DNA from: Marinobacter sp. es.042
GTDB taxonomy: Bacteria; Pseudomonadota; Gammaproteobacteria; Pseudomonadales; Oleiphilaceae
Length of the DNA: 64,000 bases
Direction: 5' to 3'
Assembly: GCF_900188315.1 (NCBI RefSeq)
Contig: NZ_LT897781.1
Span: 1,364,001-1,428,000, forward strand
The translations under genes were made by a program, and so were the position numbers. Numbering within the stretch: position 1 is the stretch's first letter; each line of letters starts with the position of its first letter. This document shows, piece by piece, positions 16,328-24,641 of the stretch. The notes beneath the pieces are model-generated. The model worked only from the letters and a program-made list of their open reading frames with translations, ran no database searches and had not been told where the DNA came from.

Positions 16328-18006
16328 TGCAACGATCCTTATCGGGCTCCTTCCCGGCGCCACTCAGTCGCCCGGCCTGGCAGGTTCTACCAGGCCTGAT
16401 GATCGCGTTTGTTCTGCTGGCACTGACCCTGGCCGGTCTGGCGGCGCTGGTATGGCGTGCACCCTTGCCGGCGGTGTCCGAGCTTTGGGAAAACCGCTAC
16501 CTGGCAAATGTTATTCGATTCACAGTCTGGCAGGCCGCGCTTTCGACAGTCATAAGCCTGGGCCTGGGACTGGCAATCGCGCTTGCTCTGGTCAGGCAAC
16601 CTCGGTTTCCGGGCCGCAGCCTGCTGTTGCGTATCATGGAACTGAGCCTGGTATTGCCAACCATCGTGGCCGTATCGGGTCTGATTGGCATTTATGGCCG
16701 ACAGGGCTGGCTGACCACTCTGGTGGGCGACTGGACGTCCGCTAGCTGGAATCTTTACGGGCTCAACGGGATCTTGCTCGCACACGTCTTTTTTAATGCG
16801 CCGCTGGCCGGCCGCATTCTGCTTCAGGCGCTGGAATCGGTGCCGTCGCCTCGCCGGCGCGTGGCCAGCCAACTGGGTCTCAGGGGTTGGTGGCTATGGC
16901 GAACGCTGGATTGGCCCGCGGTACGAAGCGTGTTACCGGCACTCTGTGCCCTTGTATTTACCCTGTGTTTTACCAGCTTCGCCATCGTTATGACGCTCGG
17001 AGGTGGGCCGGCATCCACCACACTTGAAGTGGCCATATACCAATCCCTCCGTTTCGAGTTCGATTTTGGCCGTGCCGCCCTGCTCGCCATGGTGCAATTG
17101 GCAATCTGTGGGGCACTTTGGTTACTCGTCGTGCGACGAGGCGTGACGCATGATTTCGCACCAAATCGAAGGTTCCCGGAAATGATCCGCCGTCCCGATT
17201 GCCGGGGTGCGACCCGGTTCAGGGACAGAGTTTTACTGTTCACTTTTTCCCTGTTTCTAATGCTACCACTGGCCGCGATCCTGCTTCGCGGCCTGCCTGG
17301 GTTGGCCACTGTCGCCCTCGAAGCTGGCAATCCGCTACTCGAGCTGGCGAGTGCCACGCTGCGCAGTTTTGCCATTGCCCTGCCTGCCGGTGCCTTTTCT
17401 GTGTTGTCCGGCCTCATGATTCTGACGCTTGCCAGCCGAAGCAAAACCTTTTCCAAAATTTCCTCCATAGCGTCAGCGTTGCCCCTGATGGTGCCACCCA
17501 TTGTTCTGGGGACGGGGCTGTTTCTGCTGCTTCGCCCGGCCCTCGGGCAATCCTCCGAGGGGTTGGCACTGGTGGCGCTGATAAACGGGCTGATGGCCCT
17601 GCCCTTTGTAACGCAGTTACTGAAGGGCCCTCTGACCGCTCTGGATGAGAACACCGTGCGCCAGGCAGACCAGTTGGGATTGCTTGGCTGGTATCGCTGG
17701 CGCTGGTTGCACTGGCCGCGACTGAAGCGCCCGATGGCCCTGGCAATGGCCTACGGAACCGCACTCTCTCTCGGGGATTTCGGCGTCATCGCCTTGTTCG
17801 GAACGCCGGGCCAGCCTACCCTCCCGGTACTGCTATACCAGCAACTTGGCAGTTACCGTATGGAATTGGCGGCCGGCACTGCCCTATGGCTGATTACGAT
17901 GTTGTTATTGGTGTTTGCCGCCTTTAATCTTGCCAGCCACGAGCGCGGACACCGTAAACGTTCGGAAAGTACCATCGCGACCCTCGCGGAGGCCCCTCAT
18001 GCTTGA
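16327..18006 (+). CDS. thiP: thiamine ABC transporter, permease
   Basis: A 559-residue inner-membrane permease built from two tandem binding-protein-dependent permease halves, each with about six membrane segments, as usual for ThiP. The start is the ATG at 16327 (protein begins MQRSLSGSF), whose A is the last base of the thiB stop codon. Each half has an EAA-like cytoplasmic loop, near positions 190-210 and 470-490 (for example QADQLGLLGWYRWRWL), that would contact ThiQ. It overlaps thiQ by eight bases. Position and fusion architecture make the assignment firm. Confidence 0.93.
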   Translation: MQRSLSGSFPAPLSRPAWQVLPGLMIAFVLLALTLAGLAALVWRAPLPAVSELWENRYLANVIRFTVWQAALSTVISLGLGLAIALALVRQPRFPGRSLLLRIMELSLVLPTIVAVSGLIGIYGRQGWLTTLVGDWTSASWNLYGLNGILLAHVFFNAPLAGRILLQALESVPSPRRRVASQLGLRGWWLWRTLDWPAVRSVLPALCALVFTLCFTSFAIVMTLGGGPASTTLEVAIYQSLRFEFDFGRAALLAMVQLAICGALWLLVVRRGVTHDFAPNRRFPEMIRRPDCRGATRFRDRVLLFTFSLFLMLPLAAILLRGLPGLATVALEAGNPLLELASATLRSFAIALPAGAFSVLSGLMILTLASRSKTFSKISSIASALPLMVPPIVLGTGLFLLLRPALGQSSEGLALVALINGLMALPFVTQLLKGPLTALDENTVRQADQLGLLGWYRWRWLHWPRLKRPMALAMAYGTALSLGDFGVIALFGTPGQPTLPVLLYQQLGSYRMELAAGTALWLITMLLLVFAAFNLASHERGHRKRSESTIATLAEAPHA

Positions 18007-18613
18007 GGTAAAGGATCTGACCTTCCGCTACCCCGACACGGATGTCACCTGGCATTTCTCGTTCCAGGTTCACCCGTGCGAATGCATTGCCATTCAAGGT
18101 CCGAGCGGTTCTGGAAAATCCACGCTTCTGAACCTTCTGGCAGGGTTTCTGACGCCTGAATCCGGCTCTGTTCAATGGAACGGTGACTGTCTGAAAGACC
18201 GGCCCCCCTGGGATCGCCCCGTCACCAGTCTGTTTCAGGAACATAATCTGTTCGAGCACCTGGATGTTCAAACCAATATCGGCCTGGGCATCCACCCCGG
18301 ATTAAAGCTCAGCGCGGATCAGAAAAGGGCAATCGCCCTGGGACTTGCCAGCGTTGGCCTGGCGGGCTTCGAAAGGCGGATGCCGGGCGATCTCTCCGGC
18401 GGTCAGCGTCAGCGAGTCGCCTTGCTGCGCGCGCTTCTTCGAGATCAGCCCATCCTTCTGCTCGATGAACCTCTCACCGGGCTGGACGCCGAGGCACGAG
18501 ACCAACTACGTGAGTTACTGAAGAACCACAAGGCGAAAGGCAAAGTGCTGATACTTGCCAGCCATGACGCGGAAGACAGAAAGATACTGGCGGATAAGCA
18601 GCTGAATCTCTAA
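17999..18613 (+). CDS. thiQ: thiamine ABC transporter, ATP-binding protein
   Basis: A 204-residue ABC ATPase that energises thiamine uptake. The start is the ATG at 17999 (MLEVKDLTF), inside the end of thiP; a longer reading exists upstream but only covers thiP coding sequence. Walker A is GPSGSGKST at residues 34-42, the Q-loop lies in SLFQEHNLFEHL, the signature is LSGGQRQRV, and Walker B is ILLLDEPLTGLD. The short length matches ThiQ. It is the last gene of the riboswitch-controlled operon; no clear terminator follows, only 53 bases to the lipid transporter genes, so some read-through is possible. Confidence 0.92.
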   Translation: MLEVKDLTFRYPDTDVTWHFSFQVHPCECIAIQGPSGSGKSTLLNLLAGFLTPESGSVQWNGDCLKDRPPWDRPVTSLFQEHNLFEHLDVQTNIGLGIHPGLKLSADQKRAIALGLASVGLAGFERRMPGDLSGGQRQRVALLRALLRDQPILLLDEPLTGLDAEARDQLRELLKNHKAKGKVLILASHDAEDRKILADKQLNL

Positions 18614-18666
18614 GCTGTCGTTAGCTTGATATTCAATAACTTCCCGAGTCCCGGACGCATCTGCAG

Positions 18667-19830
18667 ATGGCATCACCCCCTTCCCAGTCCCAGGCATCTG
18701 AGCAGGCCGGTTCGCCAACCGGCAGGGTCCGATTCCATTCGGGCCGCCTGACCATTCAGGGTGATTGGACACTTGCGGGCTTTTATTCCCTGAAGCAACA
18801 ATTGGCTGCACTCGCTGGCGATGCCCGTGCACCCGAAAACCTGGACCTAACAGGTCTGCAGAAGATTGATACAGCAGGCGCGTCGCTGATCGGCTCCTTC
18901 CTGGGGCCCGATACCCTGAAACATCATGTGGCCAGTGATGACAGCCTCTCCAGGGAAAAGGCTGCTCTGCTTATGGCGGTTGCCGATTCCCTGACGCGCG
19001 TGGCAAAACCCGACAGACCCAAGGGTTCGTTAATACGCCGATCTCTTGGCAACACCGGCCAAAAAGTGGAATCAATTGCTCTTCTGCTGTGGGTGTTAAC
19101 CGGATTTATCGGCCAGACACTCGGCACCCTGGCCTGGAACCTTCCCAGGCCCTGGCGCTGGCGCATGACACCCTTCGTCGCGGCCGTTCATGATACGGGC
19201 CTGAATGCCCTGCCCATCGTGGCATTGCTCACATTCCTGGTGGGCGCTGTGGTGGCGTTTCTGGGGGCAACGGTTCTGGATGATTTTGGCGCGACCATTT
19301 ATACGGTCAACCTGGTGGCATTCTCGTTCCTGCGGGAATTTGGCGTGCTTTTGGCCGCGATCCTTTTGGCGGGTCGGACTGCCAGCGCCTTTACCGCCCA
19401 AATTGGCGCCATGAAGGTCAACGAAGAGCTTGATGCCATACGCACCCTGGGCCTGAATCCCATTGAATTGCTTGTCCTCCCAAGGGTAATGGCAATGATG
19501 GTGAGCCTGCCCATTCTCACCTTTGTGGGCATGATCTCGGGCATGTTTGGGGGCGCCATGGTCTGCGCCCTGGTGCTGGACATCTCCCCTACCCAGTTCA
19601 TGGCCATAGTTCAGCGGGACATTGCTCTGCAGCATTTCGTAGTAGGCATCGTGAAGGCACCTATCTTTGCGTTCCTGATTGCCGTGATTGGCTGTCTCGA
19701 GGGATTCAAGGTGGCCGGCAGTGCACAGTCAGTGGGCGAGCACACCACCTCCAGCGTGGTTCAGTCCATCTTTATGGTAATTCTGCTCGATTCCATTGCT
19801 GCACTATTCTTTATGGAAATGGGCTGGTAA
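18667..19830 (+). CDS. STAS-MlaE fusion, permease of an MCE-type lipid ABC transporter
   Basis: A 387-residue protein. Residues about 20-115 form a STAS domain (LTIQGDWTL, then NLDLTGLQKIDTAGASLIGSF), the MlaB-like module. Residues about 130-387 are the MlaE permease domain with several membrane segments and the family loops GRTASAFTAQIGAMKVNEELDAI (in pieces: GRTASAFTAQIG, MKVNEELDAI) and GLNPIELLVLPRVMAMM. In E. coli MlaB and MlaE are separate proteins; here they are one. It should form the membrane core of a transporter moving phospholipid-like lipids between inner and outer membranes. It is the first of four tightly packed genes (gaps of 2 bases, then overlap). Confidence 0.9.
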   Translation: MASPPSQSQASEQAGSPTGRVRFHSGRLTIQGDWTLAGFYSLKQQLAALAGDARAPENLDLTGLQKIDTAGASLIGSFLGPDTLKHHVASDDSLSREKAALLMAVADSLTRVAKPDRPKGSLIRRSLGNTGQKVESIALLLWVLTGFIGQTLGTLAWNLPRPWRWRMTPFVAAVHDTGLNALPIVALLTFLVGAVVAFLGATVLDDFGATIYTVNLVAFSFLREFGVLLAAILLAGRTASAFTAQIGAMKVNEELDAIRTLGLNPIELLVLPRVMAMMVSLPILTFVGMISGMFGGAMVCALVLDISPTQFMAIVQRDIALQHFVVGIVKAPIFAFLIAVIGCLEGFKVAGSAQSVGEHTTSSVVQSIFMVILLDSIAALFFMEMGW

Positions 19831-19832
19831 TC

Positions 19833-20666
19833 ATGGCGGTTATGTCAGCATCCCCGAACCCTGAAACAAGAAACGAGCCGGTAATTTCCGTACGGGATCT
19901 TTGCAACCGGTTTGGCGAGCACGTTGTGCATGAGAACCTCGACCTGGATCTTCTCCAGGGCGAAATACTGGGCGTGGTTGGCGGGTCAGGAACCGGCAAA
20001 ACGGTACTTTTGCGCAGTATCGTCGGGCTGAACACGCCCGCCTCGGGACATATTCGGGTGTTTGGTGAGGATCTTATCCAGCTTTCGGCACGGGCACGTT
20101 CCCGCGTAGAGCAACGCTTCGGTGTTTTGTTCCAGGGTGGCGCCCTGTTTACTTCGCTGAACCTGCAGGAGAATATCGCCGTTCCGTTGATAGAACACGC
20201 CGGCCTGAAGCGGCCCGAAGCGGAGGAGCTGGCTCGTATGAAGCTGGCTCTGGCCGGCTTACCCCCTGATGCGGCGGTACGCTATCCGTCTGAGCTTTCC
20301 GGCGGCATGGTAAAGCGGGCAAGCCTGGCGCGGGCCCTGGCTCTTGATCCGGAGATCCTGTTTCTGGATGAACCCACAGCCGGTCTGGACCCGATTGGCG
20401 CTGCCGCCTTCGACAGACTGCTGGTGACGCTTCGGGATGCCCTGGGACTCACCGTGTTTCTGGTGACCCATGATCTGGACACCCTTTACTCAACCTGTGA
20501 CCGGGTTGCGGTACTGTCACAGCGCAAGGTTCTGGTTGCTGATACGCTGGAGGCAGTTGCCGCCACGGAGGACGAATGGATTCAGGACTACTTTAACGGC
20601 CCCCGTGGCCGGGCAGCCAGCTACGCATTCAGGGATCATTCGAACACACGGAATCAGGAGCAGTAA
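19833..20666 (+). CDS. MlaF-like ATPase of an MCE-type lipid ABC transporter
   Basis: A 277-residue ABC ATPase partner of the STAS-MlaE permease. Walker A is GGSGTGKT near residue 50, the Q-loop is in VLFQGGALFTSLN (this QGGALF-type loop is typical of MlaF/Ttg2A), the signature is LSGGMVKRASLARAL, Walker B is ILFLDEPTAGLDP and the H-loop is VTHDLDTL. An extra C-terminal tail of about 25 residues is polar. It starts two bases after the permease stop and ends two bases before the MCE gene. Confidence 0.92.
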   Translation: MAVMSASPNPETRNEPVISVRDLCNRFGEHVVHENLDLDLLQGEILGVVGGSGTGKTVLLRSIVGLNTPASGHIRVFGEDLIQLSARARSRVEQRFGVLFQGGALFTSLNLQENIAVPLIEHAGLKRPEAEELARMKLALAGLPPDAAVRYPSELSGGMVKRASLARALALDPEILFLDEPTAGLDPIGAAAFDRLLVTLRDALGLTVFLVTHDLDTLYSTCDRVAVLSQRKVLVADTLEAVAATEDEWIQDYFNGPRGRAASYAFRDHSNTRNQEQ

Positions 20667-20668
20667 CC

Positions 20669-21607
20669 ATGGAGCCAAGGGCCCACCACCTGATCATTGG
20701 CCTGTTTACCATCCTGGCCTTTGCGGCAGCGCTGATCTTTTCCCTTTGGCTGGCGAAATCTTCCGCCGATCGGGAATGGGGCTACTACGAAATCCTGTTC
20801 GACCACGCCGTGGGTGGCCTGTCCGAAGGCAATCCTGTGCTCTATAGCGGCGTTCAGATTGGTGATGTGGTGGAGCTGAGTCTGGACCCGGACAATCCCG
20901 GCCATGTTCGGGTGCTGGTTCGAGTTGATCAGTCGGTTCCCATTCGCGAGAACACCAAAGCAGGCCTGGTGCTCGCGAACATCACCGGCAGCATGAACGT
21001 TCAGTTCAGCGGTGGAAGTCCGGACCAGCCAGCGTTGAAGGGCGATCGTGATAACCCGTCGGTCATTGTTGCCGAGCCCTCGGCATTCAATAGCCTGCTT
21101 GCCAACGGCGAACAACTCCTGGCCAAGGCGGACCAGCTACTTACCAGCGCTACAGAGCTGTTATCCGGTGACAACATCCAGAACGCGTCGGCCATCCTGC
21201 AGAACACGCGCGAAGCCACGGATGCACTCGTCGCCCGGCGCGACCAGCTGATCGCGCTACTCGACCAATTCGATGCCGCCGCTGTTCGCGCAGAGGAAGC
21301 CGCTATCAAGGTGTCCAGAGTTTCCGATAATGCCAACGAACTGCTGCAAACCGATGGCCAACGGGTTCTGGAATCCATGGACAGAGCCCTCGCTGTGATG
21401 ACCACCACCATAACGCGGATTGATGAGCTGACCCGCAACAATCAGGGGGCAATGGATGCCGGGCTCCAGGGTATGGGAGAGTTGGCACCCGCGCTGAGGG
21501 AACTGAGGGCCACCCTGCGCAGCCTGAATCAGTTTACTCACCGCCTGGAGCAGGATCCCACGGGCACTCTGTTCGGCAATGAAACCATGAAGGAGATGGC
21601 ACAGTGA
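20669..21607 (+). CDS. MlaD-like MCE-domain periplasmic lipid-binding subunit
   Basis: A 312-residue membrane-anchored protein. One N-terminal membrane helix (about residues 8-28, LIIGLFTILAFAAALIFSLW) is followed by a single MCE domain (about 40-118, with YSGVQIGDVVELSLDPDN and ANITGSMNVQFSGG). A long helical, Asn/Gln/Ala-rich C-terminal half (about 135-300) probably makes a coiled region across the periplasm. This tail is longer than in E. coli MlaD and recalls subunits of PqiB/organic-solvent-tolerance-type systems. It overlaps the next gene by four bases (GTGA). Confidence 0.9.
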   Translation: MEPRAHHLIIGLFTILAFAAALIFSLWLAKSSADREWGYYEILFDHAVGGLSEGNPVLYSGVQIGDVVELSLDPDNPGHVRVLVRVDQSVPIRENTKAGLVLANITGSMNVQFSGGSPDQPALKGDRDNPSVIVAEPSAFNSLLANGEQLLAKADQLLTSATELLSGDNIQNASAILQNTREATDALVARRDQLIALLDQFDAAAVRAEEAAIKVSRVSDNANELLQTDGQRVLESMDRALAVMTTTITRIDELTRNNQGAMDAGLQGMGELAPALRELRATLRSLNQFTHRLEQDPTGTLFGNETMKEMAQ

Positions 21608-22257
21608 CATTGAGGTCAATCAGAAATGTGACACTTCTCCTCGGTGCTGCCTTTGCCAGTGGCTGCACGGTGTTTCCAAACCCGGAACCACCCAGGATTA
21701 TGGACCTGGCTGTGGCCCAGGCGGTCCCGGAGGCCGAGCGACCAATCATGGCATCGCTTCGCGTAGACACTCCCTATGCCTCTGAGCCTTTTAACGGATC
21801 GCGGATTCTGGCCAAGCCTACACCTCACGAGTTCCGGGCCTACGAGGGGACCCGTTGGAGGGACACCGGGCCAGTGGTGGTCAGGGATACACTGGTCAGC
21901 AGCCTTCGGAAGAGTAACGCCTACAAGAACGTGATTACGGATACCAATTCGGCGCAGGCTGAGTTAACCCTGGTCACCGAACTATCGGCGTTTCACGCGG
22001 AAACCCCGGAATCCGGACCGCAGGTGGTCATTGAACTTCATTTGCAGGTGGTTCACGACCGTTCGAGGGCCAGACTGTGCACTCGCACCGTCCGGATTGT
22101 GGAGCCGGCCTCAGGCACATCGGTTGACCAGATTGTTGAGGCCTTCGGAACCGCTGGCAGCAAGCTGGCTGCCAGGGTGATTAACTGGGCTAGGTGGTGT
22201 GACTATCCGTCTGACCTGAGGCCTTCTCCGGGAACAGATCAGCCCAGGCAGCCTTGA
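21604..22257 (+). CDS. ABC-type transport auxiliary lipoprotein (PqiC-like)
   Basis: A 217-residue lipoprotein. The GTG start at 21604 overlaps the MCE gene stop. The signal peptide ends in AFASGC with the lipidated Cys at residue 21, followed by Thr, so outer-membrane sorting is expected. The mature part is an ABC-type auxiliary lipoprotein domain (YmbA/PqiC group): FNGSRILAKPTPHEFRAYEG and the two-strand repeats after it fit. It would form the outer-membrane end of the MCE transporter. Its last 68 bases run into the 3' end of pgsA on the opposite strand, an unusual convergent overlap. The function is inferred from the operon. Confidence 0.82.
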   Translation: MTLRSIRNVTLLLGAAFASGCTVFPNPEPPRIMDLAVAQAVPEAERPIMASLRVDTPYASEPFNGSRILAKPTPHEFRAYEGTRWRDTGPVVVRDTLVSSLRKSNAYKNVITDTNSAQAELTLVTELSAFHAETPESGPQVVIELHLQVVHDRSRARLCTRTVRIVEPASGTSVDQIVEAFGTAGSKLAARVINWARWCDYPSDLRPSPGTDQPRQP

Positions 22258-22768
22258 GGTAGAGGCCCATGGACCAAAGCGTGAGAGTCGCGGCGATATA
22301 GAGTAGCACCAAAGCGACATTGGCCCAGAGCACGCCGGGAGGAAATGCCAGAAGGCCGACTATCGCGCACATCTGCGCCGTGGTCTTGATCTTGCCAATA
22401 TAGGAAACCGCCACACTGTTGCGGCTGCCAATTTCCGCCATCCATTCCCGCAGGGCGGAAATGACTATTTCACGACCAATGATAACAGTGGCCGGAATCG
22501 TCAGCAGAATCGCCGAGTGTTCCTCGATCAGCACAGCCAGCGCAACGGCCACCATGAGTTTGTCTGCCACCGGGTCGAGAAAGGCGCCAAAGGGCGTGCT
22601 CTGGTCGAGTTTGCGGGCCAGGTAACCGTCGAGCCAGTCCGTGGCTGCCGCCAAACCGAAAATGGCCGCACTTACGAGGTAGCTCCACCCCACCGGCAGG
22701 TAAAAAATCACCACAAACACCGGAATCATGATGATGCGGGAGAGGGTGAGGATGTTTGGTAAATTCAT
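22190..22768 (-). CDS. pgsA: CDP-diacylglycerol--glycerol-3-phosphate 3-phosphatidyltransferase
   Basis: A 192-residue integral membrane enzyme making phosphatidylglycerophosphate, the first step to phosphatidylglycerol and cardiolipin. It carries the complete CDP-alcohol phosphatidyltransferase motif DGx2ARx8Gx3Dx3D (TDWLDGYLAR at about 43-52, then FGAFLDPVADK) with all three aspartates. The start MNLPNILTLSR is the usual PgsA N terminus. The upstream gene uvrC ends seven bases before it, so gacA-uvrC-pgsA is probably one operon. The 3' end lies inside the lipoprotein gene on the other strand; the C-terminal tail after the last membrane helix is polar and slightly long (KASGQTDSHTT). Confidence 0.95.
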   Translation of the reverse strand: MNLPNILTLSRIIMIPVFVVIFYLPVGWSYLVSAAIFGLAAATDWLDGYLARKLDQSTPFGAFLDPVADKLMVAVALAVLIEEHSAILLTIPATVIIGREIVISALREWMAEIGSRNSVAVSYIGKIKTTAQMCAIVGLLAFPPGVLWANVALVLLYIAATLTLWSMGLYLKAAWADLFPEKASGQTDSHTT

Positions 22769-22775
22769 GCTGTCC

Positions 22776-24641
22776 TTACTCGTCGTGCAATGCTGCGTAT
22801 ATGGTTTCGGCCAGTGACTTGCTGATGCCCTGCACCTTTGTCATCTCATCGACTCCGGCCTTGCGGAGTTCCTGTATTCCGCCAAAGTAACGAATCAGGT
22901 CGCGACGCTTCTTCGGCCCCACGCCCTCGATGCCTTCCAGTGTAGACTGCCGCCGCTTTTTGTCCCTGCGGGCCCGATGCCCGGTAATCGCAAAGCGGTG
23001 GGACTCGTCCCGAATGTGCTGTATCAGGTGCAACGCGGGCGAATCCGCGGGCACCCGGAACACATCGCCGGTCATGGCGTCAATCAGCTGCTCCATACCC
23101 GCCCGACGGGTCACACCCTTGGCAACACCAATCAGCGGAATATCGGAAATCTCAAGCTCTTCAAAGACTTCCCGGGCAATGTTCAACTGCCCCTTACCAC
23201 CGTCGATGAACACCAGATCCGGGCGCTTACCCTCCCCGGCCACCATCCGCTTATAGCGACGGGAAAGCACCTGTCGCATGGCAGCGTAATCATCGCCGGC
23301 GGTAACGCCTTCGATATTGTACAGCCTGTAATCGCTCTTCAGGGGGCCATTCTCATCGAAAACCACACAGGATGCGACGGTATTTTCCCCGTGGCTGTGG
23401 CTGATGTCGAAACACTCCATGCGCGACGGGGTCTCAGCCAGCTCCAGCAGGTCGCGCAGGGCCAGTAACCGCCGGTACACCGTTTCCTTGCTGGCAAGGT
23501 GTGTGAGCAATGTCTGGCGGGCGTTGGTCATGGCCAGTTCAAGCCAGCGACGTCGTTCACCCCGAACATTGCCGCGAATCCGGGTTTCCCGGTTCGCCGA
23601 CTCGGTGAGTGCCTCGGCCAACAGTTCCTGACCTTCCACGTCAACCGGCACCAGGATATCCCGTGGTATCTCCCGTCGCGTATTGCCGCCGAAATAGTAC
23701 TGGCCAAGGAAGGCGCTGAGCAGTTCACCTTCGGTCTGTTCAATGGAGTACCGCGGGAAGTAGTCCTTGGTACCCAGCACCCGGCCACCGCGCACAATGA
23801 TCACCACGATGCAGACGACACCCGCATCCTGGGCAATGGCGATTACATCCGCATCGCCACCCTCGCCGTCTACCGACTGCTGCTCCTGAACATGGCGCAA
23901 GTAGTTGATCTGGTCGCGATAGGCCGCCGCTTTCTCGAACTCCAGGTTCTTGGAAGCGGCTTCCATGGCATTCATCAAATCGTGGAGGATCGCAGGGTTC
24001 TTGCCCTCCAGAAACATGCTGGCGTGGCGGATGTCCTGCTGATACTCCTCGGGCGTAATGTATTCAACACAAGGTGCTGTGCAACGGTTAATCTGATACT
24101 GCAGGCAAGGCCTTGTTCGGTTCCTGAAAAAGCTTTCACTACAGTTTCTTATACGGAATATCTTCTGCAATACATTAAGACTTTCCTTGACTGCGCCGGA
24201 GCTCGGAAACGGACCAAACCAGGTACCGCCACCTTTTTTGGTGCGGCCACGACGAAACGTCAGCGAGGGGTAATCACTGTGGGAAGACAGATAGATATAG
24301 GGATAGGACTTATCGTCACGGAGCAGGATGTTATAGGGCGGCCGTAACGATTTGATCAGGTTCTGTTCGAGCAGCAGTGCCTCGGTTTCACTGCCGGTGA
24401 TAGTCACCTCGATAGAGGCGATCTTGCTGACCAGGGCTTCGGTTTTCGGCGCAAGGCCAGTCTTTCGGAAGTAGCTACCAACCCGCTTTTTCAGGTTGCG
24501 GGCCTTACCCACGTACAACACCGAACCAGCCTCGTCATACATTCTGTAGACGCCGGGCCGCTCGGTAAGCTGTTTCAGGAAGCTCTTGCTGTCAAACTCC
24601 CCGATGGTGTTGCTCTCAGGGTCAGACCTTGTCGGCATCAA
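22776..24641 (-). CDS. uvrC: excinuclease ABC subunit C
   Basis: A 621-residue nuclease making both cuts in nucleotide excision repair with UvrA and UvrB. In order: a GIY-YIG 3'-nuclease domain (GVYRMYDEAGSVLYVGKARN, about 30-50), a Cys-rich region (RNCSESFFRNRTRPCLQYQ, about 160), a UVR motif that binds UvrB (about 215-240), the RNase-H-like 5'-nuclease domain (MECFDISHSHGENTVAS, about 405), and C-terminal helix-hairpin-helix repeats (GIEGVGPKKRRDLIRYFGG). The start ATG is within the end of gacA (20-base overlap), as in other gammaproteobacteria. Confidence 0.97.
   Translation of the reverse strand: MMPTRSDPESNTIGEFDSKSFLKQLTERPGVYRMYDEAGSVLYVGKARNLKKRVGSYFRKTGLAPKTEALVSKIASIEVTITGSETEALLLEQNLIKSLRPPYNILLRDDKSYPYIYLSSHSDYPSLTFRRGRTKKGGGTWFGPFPSSGAVKESLNVLQKIFRIRNCSESFFRNRTRPCLQYQINRCTAPCVEYITPEEYQQDIRHASMFLEGKNPAILHDLMNAMEAASKNLEFEKAAAYRDQINYLRHVQEQQSVDGEGGDADVIAIAQDAGVVCIVVIIVRGGRVLGTKDYFPRYSIEQTEGELLSAFLGQYYFGGNTRREIPRDILVPVDVEGQELLAEALTESANRETRIRGNVRGERRRWLELAMTNARQTLLTHLASKETVYRRLLALRDLLELAETPSRMECFDISHSHGENTVASCVVFDENGPLKSDYRLYNIEGVTAGDDYAAMRQVLSRRYKRMVAGEGKRPDLVFIDGGKGQLNIAREVFEELEISDIPLIGVAKGVTRRAGMEQLIDAMTGDVFRVPADSPALHLIQHIRDESHRFAITGHRARRDKKRRQSTLEGIEGVGPKKRRDLIRYFGGIQELRKAGVDEMTKVQGISKSLAETIYAALHDE

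Noticed and set aside
18610..18632. A small inverted repeat after thiQ (AAGCT, loop, AGCTT)
   Set aside because: Only five pairs and no T run, so not a credible terminator.
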